Source of the DNA: RPQJ01 sp963698735
Lineage (GTDB): Bacteria > Pseudomonadota > Gammaproteobacteria > Steroidobacterales > Steroidobacteraceae
DNA length: 64,000 nt
NCBI GenBank assembly: GCA_963698735.1
Contig: CAVOSA010000032.1
Coordinates: forward strand, 217,604 to 281,603
Reading direction: 5' to 3'
Part shown: piece by piece, positions 9,137 through 16,684 of the stretch
How positions within the stretch are numbered: the first letter of the stretch is position 1
How the letters are laid out: each line of letters starts with the position of its first letter
The notes under the pieces: generated by a model
What the model saw: only the letters and a program-made list of their open reading frames with translations
Told to the model about the DNA's origin: nothing
Databases searched by the model: none
Position numbers and translations under genes: made by a program

Positions 9137-10005
9137 TGTCAAACCGCGGTTACCTGCCACTCATCCTGATCGCCGCCGCTGCGCTGCTGTTCTCGATGGC
9201 AACCTTCACCGTCCGCGAGACCGAGCTCGCGCTCAAGTTCCGCTTTGGCGAGATCGTGCGGGCGGACTTCAAGCCGGGCCTGCACTTCCTGACGCCGTTC
9301 CTGAACAACGTGGTCAAGTTCGACCGGCGGATCCTCACCGAGGACTACCCCGCCGAGCAGTTCCTGACCAGTGAAGGCAAGATCCTGCGCATCAACTTCT
9401 TCGTGAAGTGGCGCATCAGCGACGTCGCGCGCTTCTACACTTCCACGTCCGGCGGCAGCGAGGAAGTCGCCAACCGCCGTCTCGGCGAAATCGTCAAGGA
9501 CGGCATCAAGACCGTGATCGCGCGCCGCACCATCCAGCAGGTGGTGGCGGCCGACCGCAGCGAGTTCCTGGGCGAGGTGCTGAAGATCGCCGGCACCAAC
9601 GTCAGTAACCTCGGCATCGCGCTGGTCGACGTGCGCGTCAAGAACATCGAACTGCCCGAGGAGGTCAGTGAATCGGTGTTCAACCGCATGCGCCAGGATT
9701 TCGCGCGACAGGCGGCGCAGCTGCGTGCCGAGGGCTCCGCGGTGTCCGAGCGGACGCGCGCCGAAGCCGACCGTCAGCGCACCGAGATCCTCGCCGACGC
9801 CTACCGCACGGCCGAGATCCTCAAGGGTTCAGGCGACGCCTTGGCCGCCGACGTGTACGCGAAGGCCCACGGCCGCAACCCGGAGTTCTTTGCGTTCTAC
9901 CGTTCCATGCAGGCCTATCGGCGCTCACTCGGCAAGCAGGGTGACATCCTGGTGATTGCCCCCGATGGCGAGTTCTTCAAGTACCTGAAGGAATCCGGGC
10001 GCTGA
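9136..10005 (+). CDS. hflC: FtsH protease modulator HflC
   Basis: Partner of HflK. 289 residues. A single N-terminal membrane anchor (YLPLILIAAAALLFSMATF) is followed directly by the band 7 domain and an Arg/Ala/Glu coiled coil (about 185-225). The C-terminal FFAFYRSMQAYRRSL segment is typical of the family. Translationally coupled to hflK by overlapping stop and start. Confidence 0.95.
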   Translation: MSNRGYLPLILIAAAALLFSMATFTVRETELALKFRFGEIVRADFKPGLHFLTPFLNNVVKFDRRILTEDYPAEQFLTSEGKILRINFFVKWRISDVARFYTSTSGGSEEVANRRLGEIVKDGIKTVIARRTIQQVVAADRSEFLGEVLKIAGTNVSNLGIALVDVRVKNIELPEEVSESVFNRMRQDFARQAAQLRAEGSAVSERTRAEADRQRTEILADAYRTAEILKGSGDALAADVYAKAHGRNPEFFAFYRSMQAYRRSLGKQGDILVIAPDGEFFKYLKESGR

Positions 10006-10033
10006 CCGCGGCGCCCGGACGTTCCGCCGCGCG

Positions 10034-10231
10034 ATGGACTGGAAGGACCTGTGGGCGGCTTTCGCCCTGTACCTGGTGCTGGAAGGCATCCTGCCGTTTC
10101 TGAATCCGGGTGGCGCCAAGCGCGCCTTGTCCACCATGTCGCAGCTCGACGAGCGCGTATTGCGCCGGATCGGCCTCGGCAGCATGATCGCAGGTTGCGT
10201 CCTGCTTTACCTGGTGCGCGGCGGGCCCTGA
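10034..10231 (+). CDS. DUF2065 family small membrane protein (YjeT-like)
   Basis: 65 residues with two hydrophobic segments (about 6-23 and 46-61) joined by a short basic and acidic loop. MDWKDLWAAFALYLVLEG, the PFLNPGG turn and a C-terminal RRIGLGSMIAGC helix fit the YjeT/DUF2065 family, which sits between hflC and purA in many gammaproteobacteria. Function unknown. Confidence 0.85.
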   Translation: MDWKDLWAAFALYLVLEGILPFLNPGGAKRALSTMSQLDERVLRRIGLGSMIAGCVLLYLVRGGP

Positions 10232-10276
10232 TCCGCCTGCGCCGTCCCATTCACCATTCACTCGTCATGTCCCCAC

Positions 10277-11569
10277 ATGCCTAAGAATCTCGTCGTCATC
10301 GGCGCCCAGTGGGGCGACGAAGGCAAGGGCAAGATCGTGGACCTGCTCACCGAGCGGGTCGGCGCGGTCGCGCGTTTCCAGGGCGGTCACAATGCCGGCC
10401 ACACGCTCGTCATCGACGGCGCCAAGACGGTGTTGTCGCTGATCCCGTCCGGCGTCCTGCACCCGGGCGTGCAGTGCCTCATCGGCAATGGCGTCGTGGT
10501 CTCCCTCGAAGCGCTGTTTCGCGAAGCCGACATGCTGGTCCAGCGCGGCATTCCGGTCTACGACCGGCTCAAGGTGAGTCCCAACTGTCCGCTGATCCTG
10601 CCGTCGCACATCGCGCTCGATCGCGCGCGTGAACGCGCCCAGGGGGCTAACGCCATCGGCACCACTGGCCGGGGCATCGGCCCGGCCTACGAGGACAAGG
10701 TCGCGCGCCGCGCGGTGCGCCTGGCGGACCTGATGCAGCGCGACCGGCTCGCCGCGCGCCTCGGCGAGATGCTCGACTTCCACAATTTCGTGCTGAGCCG
10801 GTACTTCAGCGCAGAGACGGTCGATTTCCAGCGGACCCTCGATGAACTCATGGCGCAGGCCGAACGCGCCGAGCCGCTGATCGCTGACGTGAGCGTGCTG
10901 CTGCGCCAGGAAATGAAGCGGGGCAGCAACGTGATGTTTGAAGGCGCGCAGGGCGCGCTGCTCGACGTGGACGTCGGGACCTATCCGTTCGTCACCTCGT
11001 CCAACACCATCGCGGGCGAGGCTGCGGTCGGCACGGGCCTGGGCCCGCGCGACATCCATGCCGTGCTCGGCATCGTGAAGGCCTATACGACGCGCGTCGG
11101 CGCGGGCCCGTTCCCGACCGAACTCTTCGACGAGACCGGCGAACACCTCTCGCGCGTGGGCCATGAGTTCGGCGCCGTCACCGGCCGTCCGCGCCGTTGC
11201 GGCTGGTTCGACGCCATCGCGATGCGTCGCGCGGTCATGCATAACAGCCTCTCGAGCCTCGGCGTCACCAAGCTCGACGTTCTCGACGGCCTCGACACGC
11301 TGCGTATCTGCACCGGGTATCGCATCGACGGCGAGGTGCGCGACGAGCCGCCGCTGCTGCCGCACCGGTTCTCGGAGTGCGTGCCGGTGTACGAAGAGCA
11401 CAAGGGCTGGTCCGAGCCTACGCACGGCGTCACCGACTTCTCGAAGCTGCCGGCCAACGCGCGCAGTTACCTCGCGCGCATGGAAGAACTGGCGGGCGTG
11501 CCGATCGACATCGTCTCGACCGGGCCGGACCGCTCCGAGACCATCATCCTGCGTCACCCCTACGACTGA
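10277..11569 (+). CDS. purA: adenylosuccinate synthetase
   Basis: Joins IMP and aspartate with GTP, the first committed step to AMP. 430 residues, the usual length. The N-terminal P-loop-like GDEGKGKIVD, GGHNAGHT, the Arg/Thr-rich TTGRGIGPAYEDK and the C-terminal STGPDRSETI are all in place. It follows the hfl genes as in E. coli. Confidence 0.97.
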   Translation: MPKNLVVIGAQWGDEGKGKIVDLLTERVGAVARFQGGHNAGHTLVIDGAKTVLSLIPSGVLHPGVQCLIGNGVVVSLEALFREADMLVQRGIPVYDRLKVSPNCPLILPSHIALDRARERAQGANAIGTTGRGIGPAYEDKVARRAVRLADLMQRDRLAARLGEMLDFHNFVLSRYFSAETVDFQRTLDELMAQAERAEPLIADVSVLLRQEMKRGSNVMFEGAQGALLDVDVGTYPFVTSSNTIAGEAAVGTGLGPRDIHAVLGIVKAYTTRVGAGPFPTELFDETGEHLSRVGHEFGAVTGRPRRCGWFDAIAMRRAVMHNSLSSLGVTKLDVLDGLDTLRICTGYRIDGEVRDEPPLLPHRFSECVPVYEEHKGWSEPTHGVTDFSKLPANARSYLARMEELAGVPIDIVSTGPDRSETIILRHPYD

Positions 11570-11574
11570 TCGCC

Positions 11575-12718
11575 ATGAAGCCCTACGAATCCCCGTGGAT
11601 GGACGACGACCTGCGCATGCTGCGCGAGGCGATTTCCCGTTTCGTCGAGACCGAGTTCATGCCGCTCGACGAGAAGCTGGCGCAAGCAGCACCACGTGGA
11701 CAAGGCAGCTTGGCGCAAGATCGGCGAGGCCGGGTTCCTGCTGCTCGACGTTCCCGCTGAATACGGCGGCGGCGGCGGCGATTTCCGGCACGAGGCCCTG
11801 CTGTACGAGGAAACGAACCGGCGCGGCCTCTCGGGTTTCGGCCAGAGCGTGCACAGCATCTCTGCGCACTACGTGCTGAACTACGGCACGGAAGCGCAGA
11901 AGCAGCGCTGGCTGCCGCGCATGGCGCGGGGCGAACTGATCGGTGCCATCGGCATGACGGAGCCGGGCGCAGGCTCGGACCTCAAGGGCATCCGCACGCG
12001 GGCCGTGCGCGACGGCGACCACTACGTCGTCAACGGTTCGAAGATCTTCATCACCAACGGCGGCAGCGCCGAGACTGCTGATGCTGGTCGTGCGGACCGA
12101 CCCCAACGACCGCGGCCGCGGGCTCTCGATCCTGATGGTCGAGACGCAGGACCTGCAGGGTTATCGCGTCGGCCGGGTGCTCGACAAGATGGGCCAGCAG
12201 GCGCAGGACACCGCCGAGCTGTTCTTCGAGGACGTGCGCGTGCCGGTCGATTGCCTGCTGCAGCGGAAGGCAAGGGCATGCACATGATGATGGGCGACCT
12301 GCCGTACGAAAGGCTGCTCATCGCGCTGGGCGGCGTCGCGGCCATGGAAGGCGCGCTCGAGGAAACGATCAATTACGTCAACGAGCGCCAGATCTTCGGC
12401 CAGCCGGTGTCCGCGTTCCAGAACACGAAGTTCAAGCTCGCCGAGGCGGCGACGCACACGCGGATCGCGCGCGTGTTCGTCGATCGCTGCATCGAGCAGT
12501 TGCTCAAGGGCGAACTCGACACCGAGACCGCGGCGATGGCCAAGTGGTGGGTCACCGACATGCAACAGAAGGTGATCGACGAGTGCCAGCAGCTCTTCGG
12601 TGGCTATGGCTACATGAACGAGTACCGGATCTGCCGCATGTTCGCCGACTCGCGCGTGCAGCGCATTTACGGCGGCACCAACGAGGTCATGAAGGAACTC
12701 ATCTCGCGGTCGCTCTGA
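11575..12718 (+). pseudogene. acyl-CoA dehydrogenase interrupted by three single-base frameshifts
   Basis: FAD enzyme that oxidises acyl-CoA to the enoyl-CoA. The reading starts at the ATG at 11575 (MKPYESPWMDDDLRML) and shifts three times. An extra C near 11677 turns the expected EKWRKQHHVDKAAWRK into another frame. An extra A near 12074 interrupts NGGSAE/LLMLVVRTDP. A missing G near 12266 precedes EGKGMHMMMGD. Correcting all three gives exactly 381 codons, the normal family length, with GMTEPGAGSD, the C-terminal QQLFGGYGYMNEY and a final RIYGGTNEVMKE helix. No domain is missing, so this is either recent decay or base-call error. It lies between purA and malate synthase, unlike the E. coli order. 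Confidence 0.85.
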
Positions 12719-12726
12719 CCGCCCTG

Positions 12727-12744
12727 CTCCCGCCTCGGCGGGAG
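12727..12744. repeat. short palindrome after the acyl-CoA dehydrogenase stop
   Basis: Arms CTCCCGCC and GGCGGGAG with a 2-base loop, nine bases after the stop. It could stop transcription, but no T run follows. Confidence 0.6.
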
Positions 12745-12770
12745 GAGTGATCGCGCCGAGTGCTCCTGCT

Positions 12771-12807
12771 CCCTCTCCCGCCTGGCGGGAGAGGGTTGGG
12801 GTGAGGG
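12771..12807. repeat. CCCTCTCCCGC palindromic repeat with GTTGGGGTGAGGG tail
   Basis: CCCTCTCCCGCC and its near-complement GGCGGGAGAGGG are followed by TTGGGGTGAGGG. The same unit recurs throughout this window and is, from general knowledge, a very common dispersed intergenic palindrome in high-GC proteobacteria. Confidence 0.85.
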
Positions 12808-12890
12808 CAGCCCCGACTGTCCCGGACCACCGAGTCGAGCCATAATGATGCGTCGCAACACGCATGGCTCACGGCCCGGGAATCACGCCC

Positions 12891-15047
12891 ATGACCGACC
12901 GCATCGAGAAATTCGGCCTTCGGGTCGCGCGCCCCCTGTTCGACATGATCGAACACGAGGCCCTGCCAGCGGCGGGCGTCGCCTCGGACACGTTCTGGAA
13001 GGGGCTGGCGGACCTCGTCCACGGGCTGGGTCCGAAGAACCGTGCGCTGCTCGCGAAGCGCGACGACCTGCAGGCCCAGATCGACGCCTGGCATCGCGCG
13101 CACCGCGGCATGCCGATAGATGCCACGGCCTACAAGGCGTTCCTCACGGGGATTGGTTACCTCGTCCCGGAGGGTCCGGATTTCACGATCGCGACGGCCA
13201 ACGTCGATCCCGAGATTGCGAGCATGCCAGGCCCGCAGCTGGTGGTGCCCGTGATGAACGCGCGCTATGCGCTGAACGCCGCGAACGCGCGCTGGGGCAG
13301 CCTCTACGACGCGCTGTACGGCACCGACGCGATGGGCGAACTGCCGCCGGCAGGAGGCTACAGCGAAGAACGGGGCGCCCGCGTGATCGCGTGGGCGAAG
13401 AAATTCCTGGACCAGGTTGCGCCGCTCGCGGCCGGCAGCCATGCCGACGCCGCGGCGTATCGCGTTAGTGACGGCACGCTGCAGGTTGCGACGGGCCAGG
13501 GCATGACCTGCCTTGCCGATCCGTCGCTGTTTGCTGGCTACGCCGGTGACGCGGCGGCCCCCAGCGCGATCCTGCTGCGGCAGAACAGCCTGCACGTCGA
13601 GATCCACGTCGACCGCGCGAACCGCATCGGCAGGGCAGATGCGGCGGGCGTGGCGGACGTATTCCTCGAGGCGGCCATCACGACGATCATGGATTGCGAA
13701 GATTCGGTCGCTGCCGTGGATGCGGAGGACAAGGCGCACGCCTACCGCAACTGGCTCGGGCTGATGCGCGGCGACCTGGTCGAGAAAGTCGAGAAAGGCG
13801 GCAGGACGTTCGATCGCGCGATGAGCGCGGACCGGGTCTACACCGCTCCGGACGGCAAGCCGCTCGCGCTCAAGGGGCGCTCGCTGATGCTGGTGCGCAA
13901 CGTCGGCCACCTCATGACGAATCCGGCGGTGCTCGACCGCGAGGGCAACGAGGCCTACGAGGGCCTGCTCGATGCCATGTGCACCGTGCTGATCGCCATG
14001 GTGGACCTGCGCAAGCGCGATGGCGTGCGCAACTCGACGCAGGGCTCGGTCTACGTCGTGAAGCCGAAGATGCACGGGCCGGAAGAAGTCGCGTTCGCCG
14101 ACGAGATCTTTACGCAGGTCGAGAAGACGCTGGGCCTGCCGCAGTACACCGTGAAGCTCGGCATCATGGACGAGGAGCGCCGGACGACGGTGAACCTCAA
14201 GGAATGCATCCGCGCCGCGAAGTCGCGCGTGGCCTTCATCAACACGGGATTCCTCGACCGCACGGGCGACGAGATTCACACGTCGATGGAGGCGGGCGCC
14301 ATGGTGCGCAAGGCCGACATGAAGACGCAGGCGTGGATCACCTCGTACGAACTGTCCAACGTCGAGATCGGGCTGGCGTGCGGGCTGCCGGGCAAGGCGC
14401 AGATCGGCAAGGGCATGTGGGCCATGCCCGATCTCATGCGCGCGATGCTGGAGCAGAAGATCGGCCACCTGCAGGCGGGCGCGACGTGCGCCTGGGTGCC
14501 GAGCCCGACCGCCGCGACCCTGCACGCCACGCACTATCACGCCTATGATGTGAAGGCGCGGCAGGCGGAGCTCGCGCAAGCCGGCCGTGCGGACCGGCTC
14601 ACGGGCATCCTGACGATTCCGCTGGCGCCGGGCACGAACTGGCCCGCCGCCGAGATCAACGCCGAGATCGAGAACAACGCGCAGGGCATCCTGGGTTACG
14701 TCGTGCGCTGGATCGACCAGGGCGTCGGCTGCTCGAAGGTGCCGGACATCAACAACGTCGGCCTGATGGAAGACCGCGCGACGTGCCGCATCTCCTCGCA
14801 GCACATTGCCAACTGGCTGCACCACGGCATCGTGACGCGCGAGCAGGTCATGGACGTCATGAAGCGCATGGCGACGGTCGTCGACAGCCAGAATGCCGGT
14901 GATCCGCTGTATCGCCCGATGGCGCCTGCGTACGACGGCGAGGCGTTCAAGGCGGCCTGCGACCTCGTGTTCCTCGGCACGAAGCAGCCGTCGGGGTACA
15001 CCGAGCCGTTGCTGCACAAGCATCGGCTCGCGGTGAAGAAGCACTGA
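12891..15047 (+). CDS. glcB: malate synthase G
   Basis: Condenses glyoxylate and acetyl-CoA to malate in the glyoxylate shunt and in glycolate use. About 718 residues, typical of isoform G rather than the roughly 530-residue isoform A. Family segments include NRALLAKRDDLQAQIDAWH, NARYALNAANARWGSLYDAL, ALKGRSLMLVRNVGHL, LGIMDEERRTTVNLKEC and NTGFLDRTGDEIHTSM. I preferred the ATG at 12891 (MTDRIEKFGLRVA), which matches homologues; an in-frame ATG at 12864 would add nine residues. It is convergent with a crotonase gene; both could serve growth on fatty acids or acetate. Confidence 0.96.
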   Translation: MTDRIEKFGLRVARPLFDMIEHEALPAAGVASDTFWKGLADLVHGLGPKNRALLAKRDDLQAQIDAWHRAHRGMPIDATAYKAFLTGIGYLVPEGPDFTIATANVDPEIASMPGPQLVVPVMNARYALNAANARWGSLYDALYGTDAMGELPPAGGYSEERGARVIAWAKKFLDQVAPLAAGSHADAAAYRVSDGTLQVATGQGMTCLADPSLFAGYAGDAAAPSAILLRQNSLHVEIHVDRANRIGRADAAGVADVFLEAAITTIMDCEDSVAAVDAEDKAHAYRNWLGLMRGDLVEKVEKGGRTFDRAMSADRVYTAPDGKPLALKGRSLMLVRNVGHLMTNPAVLDREGNEAYEGLLDAMCTVLIAMVDLRKRDGVRNSTQGSVYVVKPKMHGPEEVAFADEIFTQVEKTLGLPQYTVKLGIMDEERRTTVNLKECIRAAKSRVAFINTGFLDRTGDEIHTSMEAGAMVRKADMKTQAWITSYELSNVEIGLACGLPGKAQIGKGMWAMPDLMRAMLEQKIGHLQAGATCAWVPSPTAATLHATHYHAYDVKARQAELAQAGRADRLTGILTIPLAPGTNWPAAEINAEIENNAQGILGYVVRWIDQGVGCSKVPDINNVGLMEDRATCRISSQHIANWLHHGIVTREQVMDVMKRMATVVDSQNAGDPLYRPMAPAYDGEAFKAACDLVFLGTKQPSGYTEPLLHKHRLAVKKH

Positions 15048-15484
15048 TTCCTCGCCTCTCCCATGTGGGCATGCGCGCGAGGTCGACCGGCGGGTCGGGT
15101 AGGGCCTCCTCGCCTTCGATCTATCGCCAGATCGCGCGCAAAACGTGCCAAGGCCTGCCGCCTGCAGCATCCGCGCTGTCTTGCCGCGCTCCGAGGTCTC
15201 AGCCGCGCATCGTGCAGCTGCGGAGGAACCCGCGATTCACGGCGAGCCTTGCGGATCGAACGGGCGCGAGGCTGATGGGCCGCGGCTGGTCATGCAAATG
15301 CGGTGCCGCCTCGCGCGATGCGCTCGAGCTGCGGCGTCCGACACGGAGCGCGGCAAGACAGCCGGATTCTGCAGCGGCAGGCCCGCCACGAAATTCATGC
15401 GACCAGCGCTGGAATGGCGAGCGGAGACTCTCACCCGACCTGCGGTCGAGTTCGCCCGCGACGCGGGCGAGGCGAGGAATCAGC
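15045..15484. repeat. large nested inverted structure between glcB and the crotonase gene
   Basis: The space begins at the glcB stop with CTGATTCCTCGCCTC and ends inside the opposing gene with its reverse complement, GAGGCGAGGAATCAG. Inside these arms both sides carry a related GTCGACC...GGTCGGGT stretch, so the outer inverted repeat extends about 60 bases with gaps. The family-2 palindrome at 15153-15382 sits within it. Confidence 0.7.
15153..15382 (+). repeat. family-2 long palindrome, copy F
   Basis: The outer stem pairs 15153-15193 with 15344-15382, near-perfect apart from two small gaps (core CGGAGCGCGGCAAGACAGC on the right arm). The 150-base interior opens with AGGTCTC, contains GCGGAGGAACC, CGATTCACGGCGA and CCTTGC, and closes with GCTCGAGCTGCGGCG. 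An inner hairpin pairs GCGCGAGGC (15264-15272) with GCCTCGCGC (15308-15316). Copies G and H share these unpaired segments but have different stems. Most of the element lies inside the crotonase reading frame. Confidence 0.8.
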
Positions 15485-16365
15485 GCTTGCATCCACTCCG
15501 CCACGAAGTCGGGCAGGTCGGTCGACACCTTCGACTCGAAACGCGGCGCGCGTTTCTCGAGGAAGGCACGCACGCCCTCGGCGCCGTCGTGCTGGCTCAG
15601 GTGCCACATCGCGAGCGAATCGACGCGATGCGCCGCGAGCGGGTGCGGCTGAGCGCCGTTGCGGTAAATCATCTGCCGCGCCAGCGCGACCGCGACGGGC
15701 GAGCGGTTGTCGATGAACTTGTGCGCGAGCCTGTGCGCTTCATCGAGCAGCCGGTCCGCCGGCACTGCGGCCTTGATCAGCCCGGCACGCACGCCCTCTG
15801 CGGCGTCGAACGGTTCCGCCGTGTAGATCCATTCCAGGGCCTGCGAAATGCCGACCAGCCGCGGCAGGAACCAGCTCGAGCACGCCTCCGGCACGATGCC
15901 GAGCCGGCCGAACACGAACCCGATCTTTGCGCCTTCTGCTGCAAGCCTGATGTCCATCGGCAGCGTCATGGTCGCGCCGATGCCGACCGCCGCACCGTTG
16001 ATGGCGCCGATCACCGGCTTCATGCATTCGTAGATTGCGAGCACGACGCGGCCACCCGTATCCCGCACGCCGCGCAGGATGGCGGGGTCGTCCAGCCTGT
16101 CGTGCATGTCCGCGAGGGTGGGATGCTGGGTTTCGTCGAGGCCGAACACGTTGCCGGTCGCGGCAAGATCCATCCCCGCGCAGAACGCCCGGCCGGCACC
16201 GGTCACGACGATGGCGCCGACTGCGTCATCCGCACTCGCGCGCCGGAACGCATGCTCGAGTTCGTCCGCCATCGTGACCGTGAAGGCGTTCAGACGGTCC
16301 GGCCGGTTCAGGGTCAGCGTCAGGACACGGTCCGTCACCGTGTAGTCGAGCGTGGTGCAGGTCAT
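15199..16365 (-). CDS. enoyl-CoA hydratase/isomerase family protein with anomalous C-terminal tail
   Basis: Crotonase-fold protein, probably hydrating an enoyl-CoA. Residues 1 to about 293 look normal: TLNRPDRLNAFTVTM, GAGRAFCAGMDL (oxyanion hole) and INGAAVGIGATMTLPMD, followed by GIVPEACSSWFLPR with a catalytic-type Glu. The frame then continues about 95 residues to 388, where the family usually stops near 290-300. The extra part is encoded by an intergenic-type palindrome and by repeat copy F, and its composition (Arg, Ser, Pro) is unlike the enzyme. A frameshift that removed the native stop (a TGA lies one frame over at about 15480) or insertion of the repeat would explain it. Confidence 0.85.
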   Translation of the reverse strand: MTCTTLDYTVTDRVLTLTLNRPDRLNAFTVTMADELEHAFRRASADDAVGAIVVTGAGRAFCAGMDLAATGNVFGLDETQHPTLADMHDRLDDPAILRGVRDTGGRVVLAIYECMKPVIGAINGAAVGIGATMTLPMDIRLAAEGAKIGFVFGRLGIVPEACSSWFLPRLVGISQALEWIYTAEPFDAAEGVRAGLIKAAVPADRLLDEAHRLAHKFIDNRSPVAVALARQMIYRNGAQPHPLAAHRVDSLAMWHLSQHDGAEGVRAFLEKRAPRFESKVSTDLPDFVAEWMQALIPRLARVAGELDRRSGESLRSPFQRWSHEFRGGPAAAESGCLAALRVGRRSSSASREAAPHLHDQPRPISLAPVRSARLAVNRGFLRSCTMRG

Positions 16366-16486
16366 GGCAGAAGGCGCGCGTCAGCCCGGGGCGGGCACGC
16401 CATTGTAGTCGCCGCAGGTGCGCCGAAGCGCCGCCGAAAAGCCAACGGGAACAGGCGGTTGAAGTGCAGGAGTGCTAAAGTTGGCC

Positions 16487-16515
16487 CGGCAGCAGGGGCA
16501 CGCCCCCTGTTGCCG
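16487..16515 (-). terminator. hairpin downstream of tRNA-Leu
   Basis: Arms CGGCAGCAGGGG and CCCCTGTTGCCG with a short loop lie just past the 3' end of tRNA-Leu on the minus strand. One G-T pair. The following minus-strand sequence has only a short CTTT, so termination is likely but not certain. Confidence 0.5.
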
Positions 16516-16517
16516 AA

Positions 16518-16602
<85 letters not shown>

Positions 16603-16684
16603 TTAGGTCGCGGCGCGGCCCGGGGCCGTGCTGGAAGGTGGCGCAATTTACTGGCGGCCCCCCGGACTGTCAATGTAAGGAACG

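Noticed and set aside
12699..15170. 823-codon open frame antisense to malate synthase
   Set aside because: It mirrors the codon bias of glcB on the other strand, is Arg/His-rich and has no family motif. Similar long antisense frames over mutL, ftsK and clpA were rejected for the same reason.
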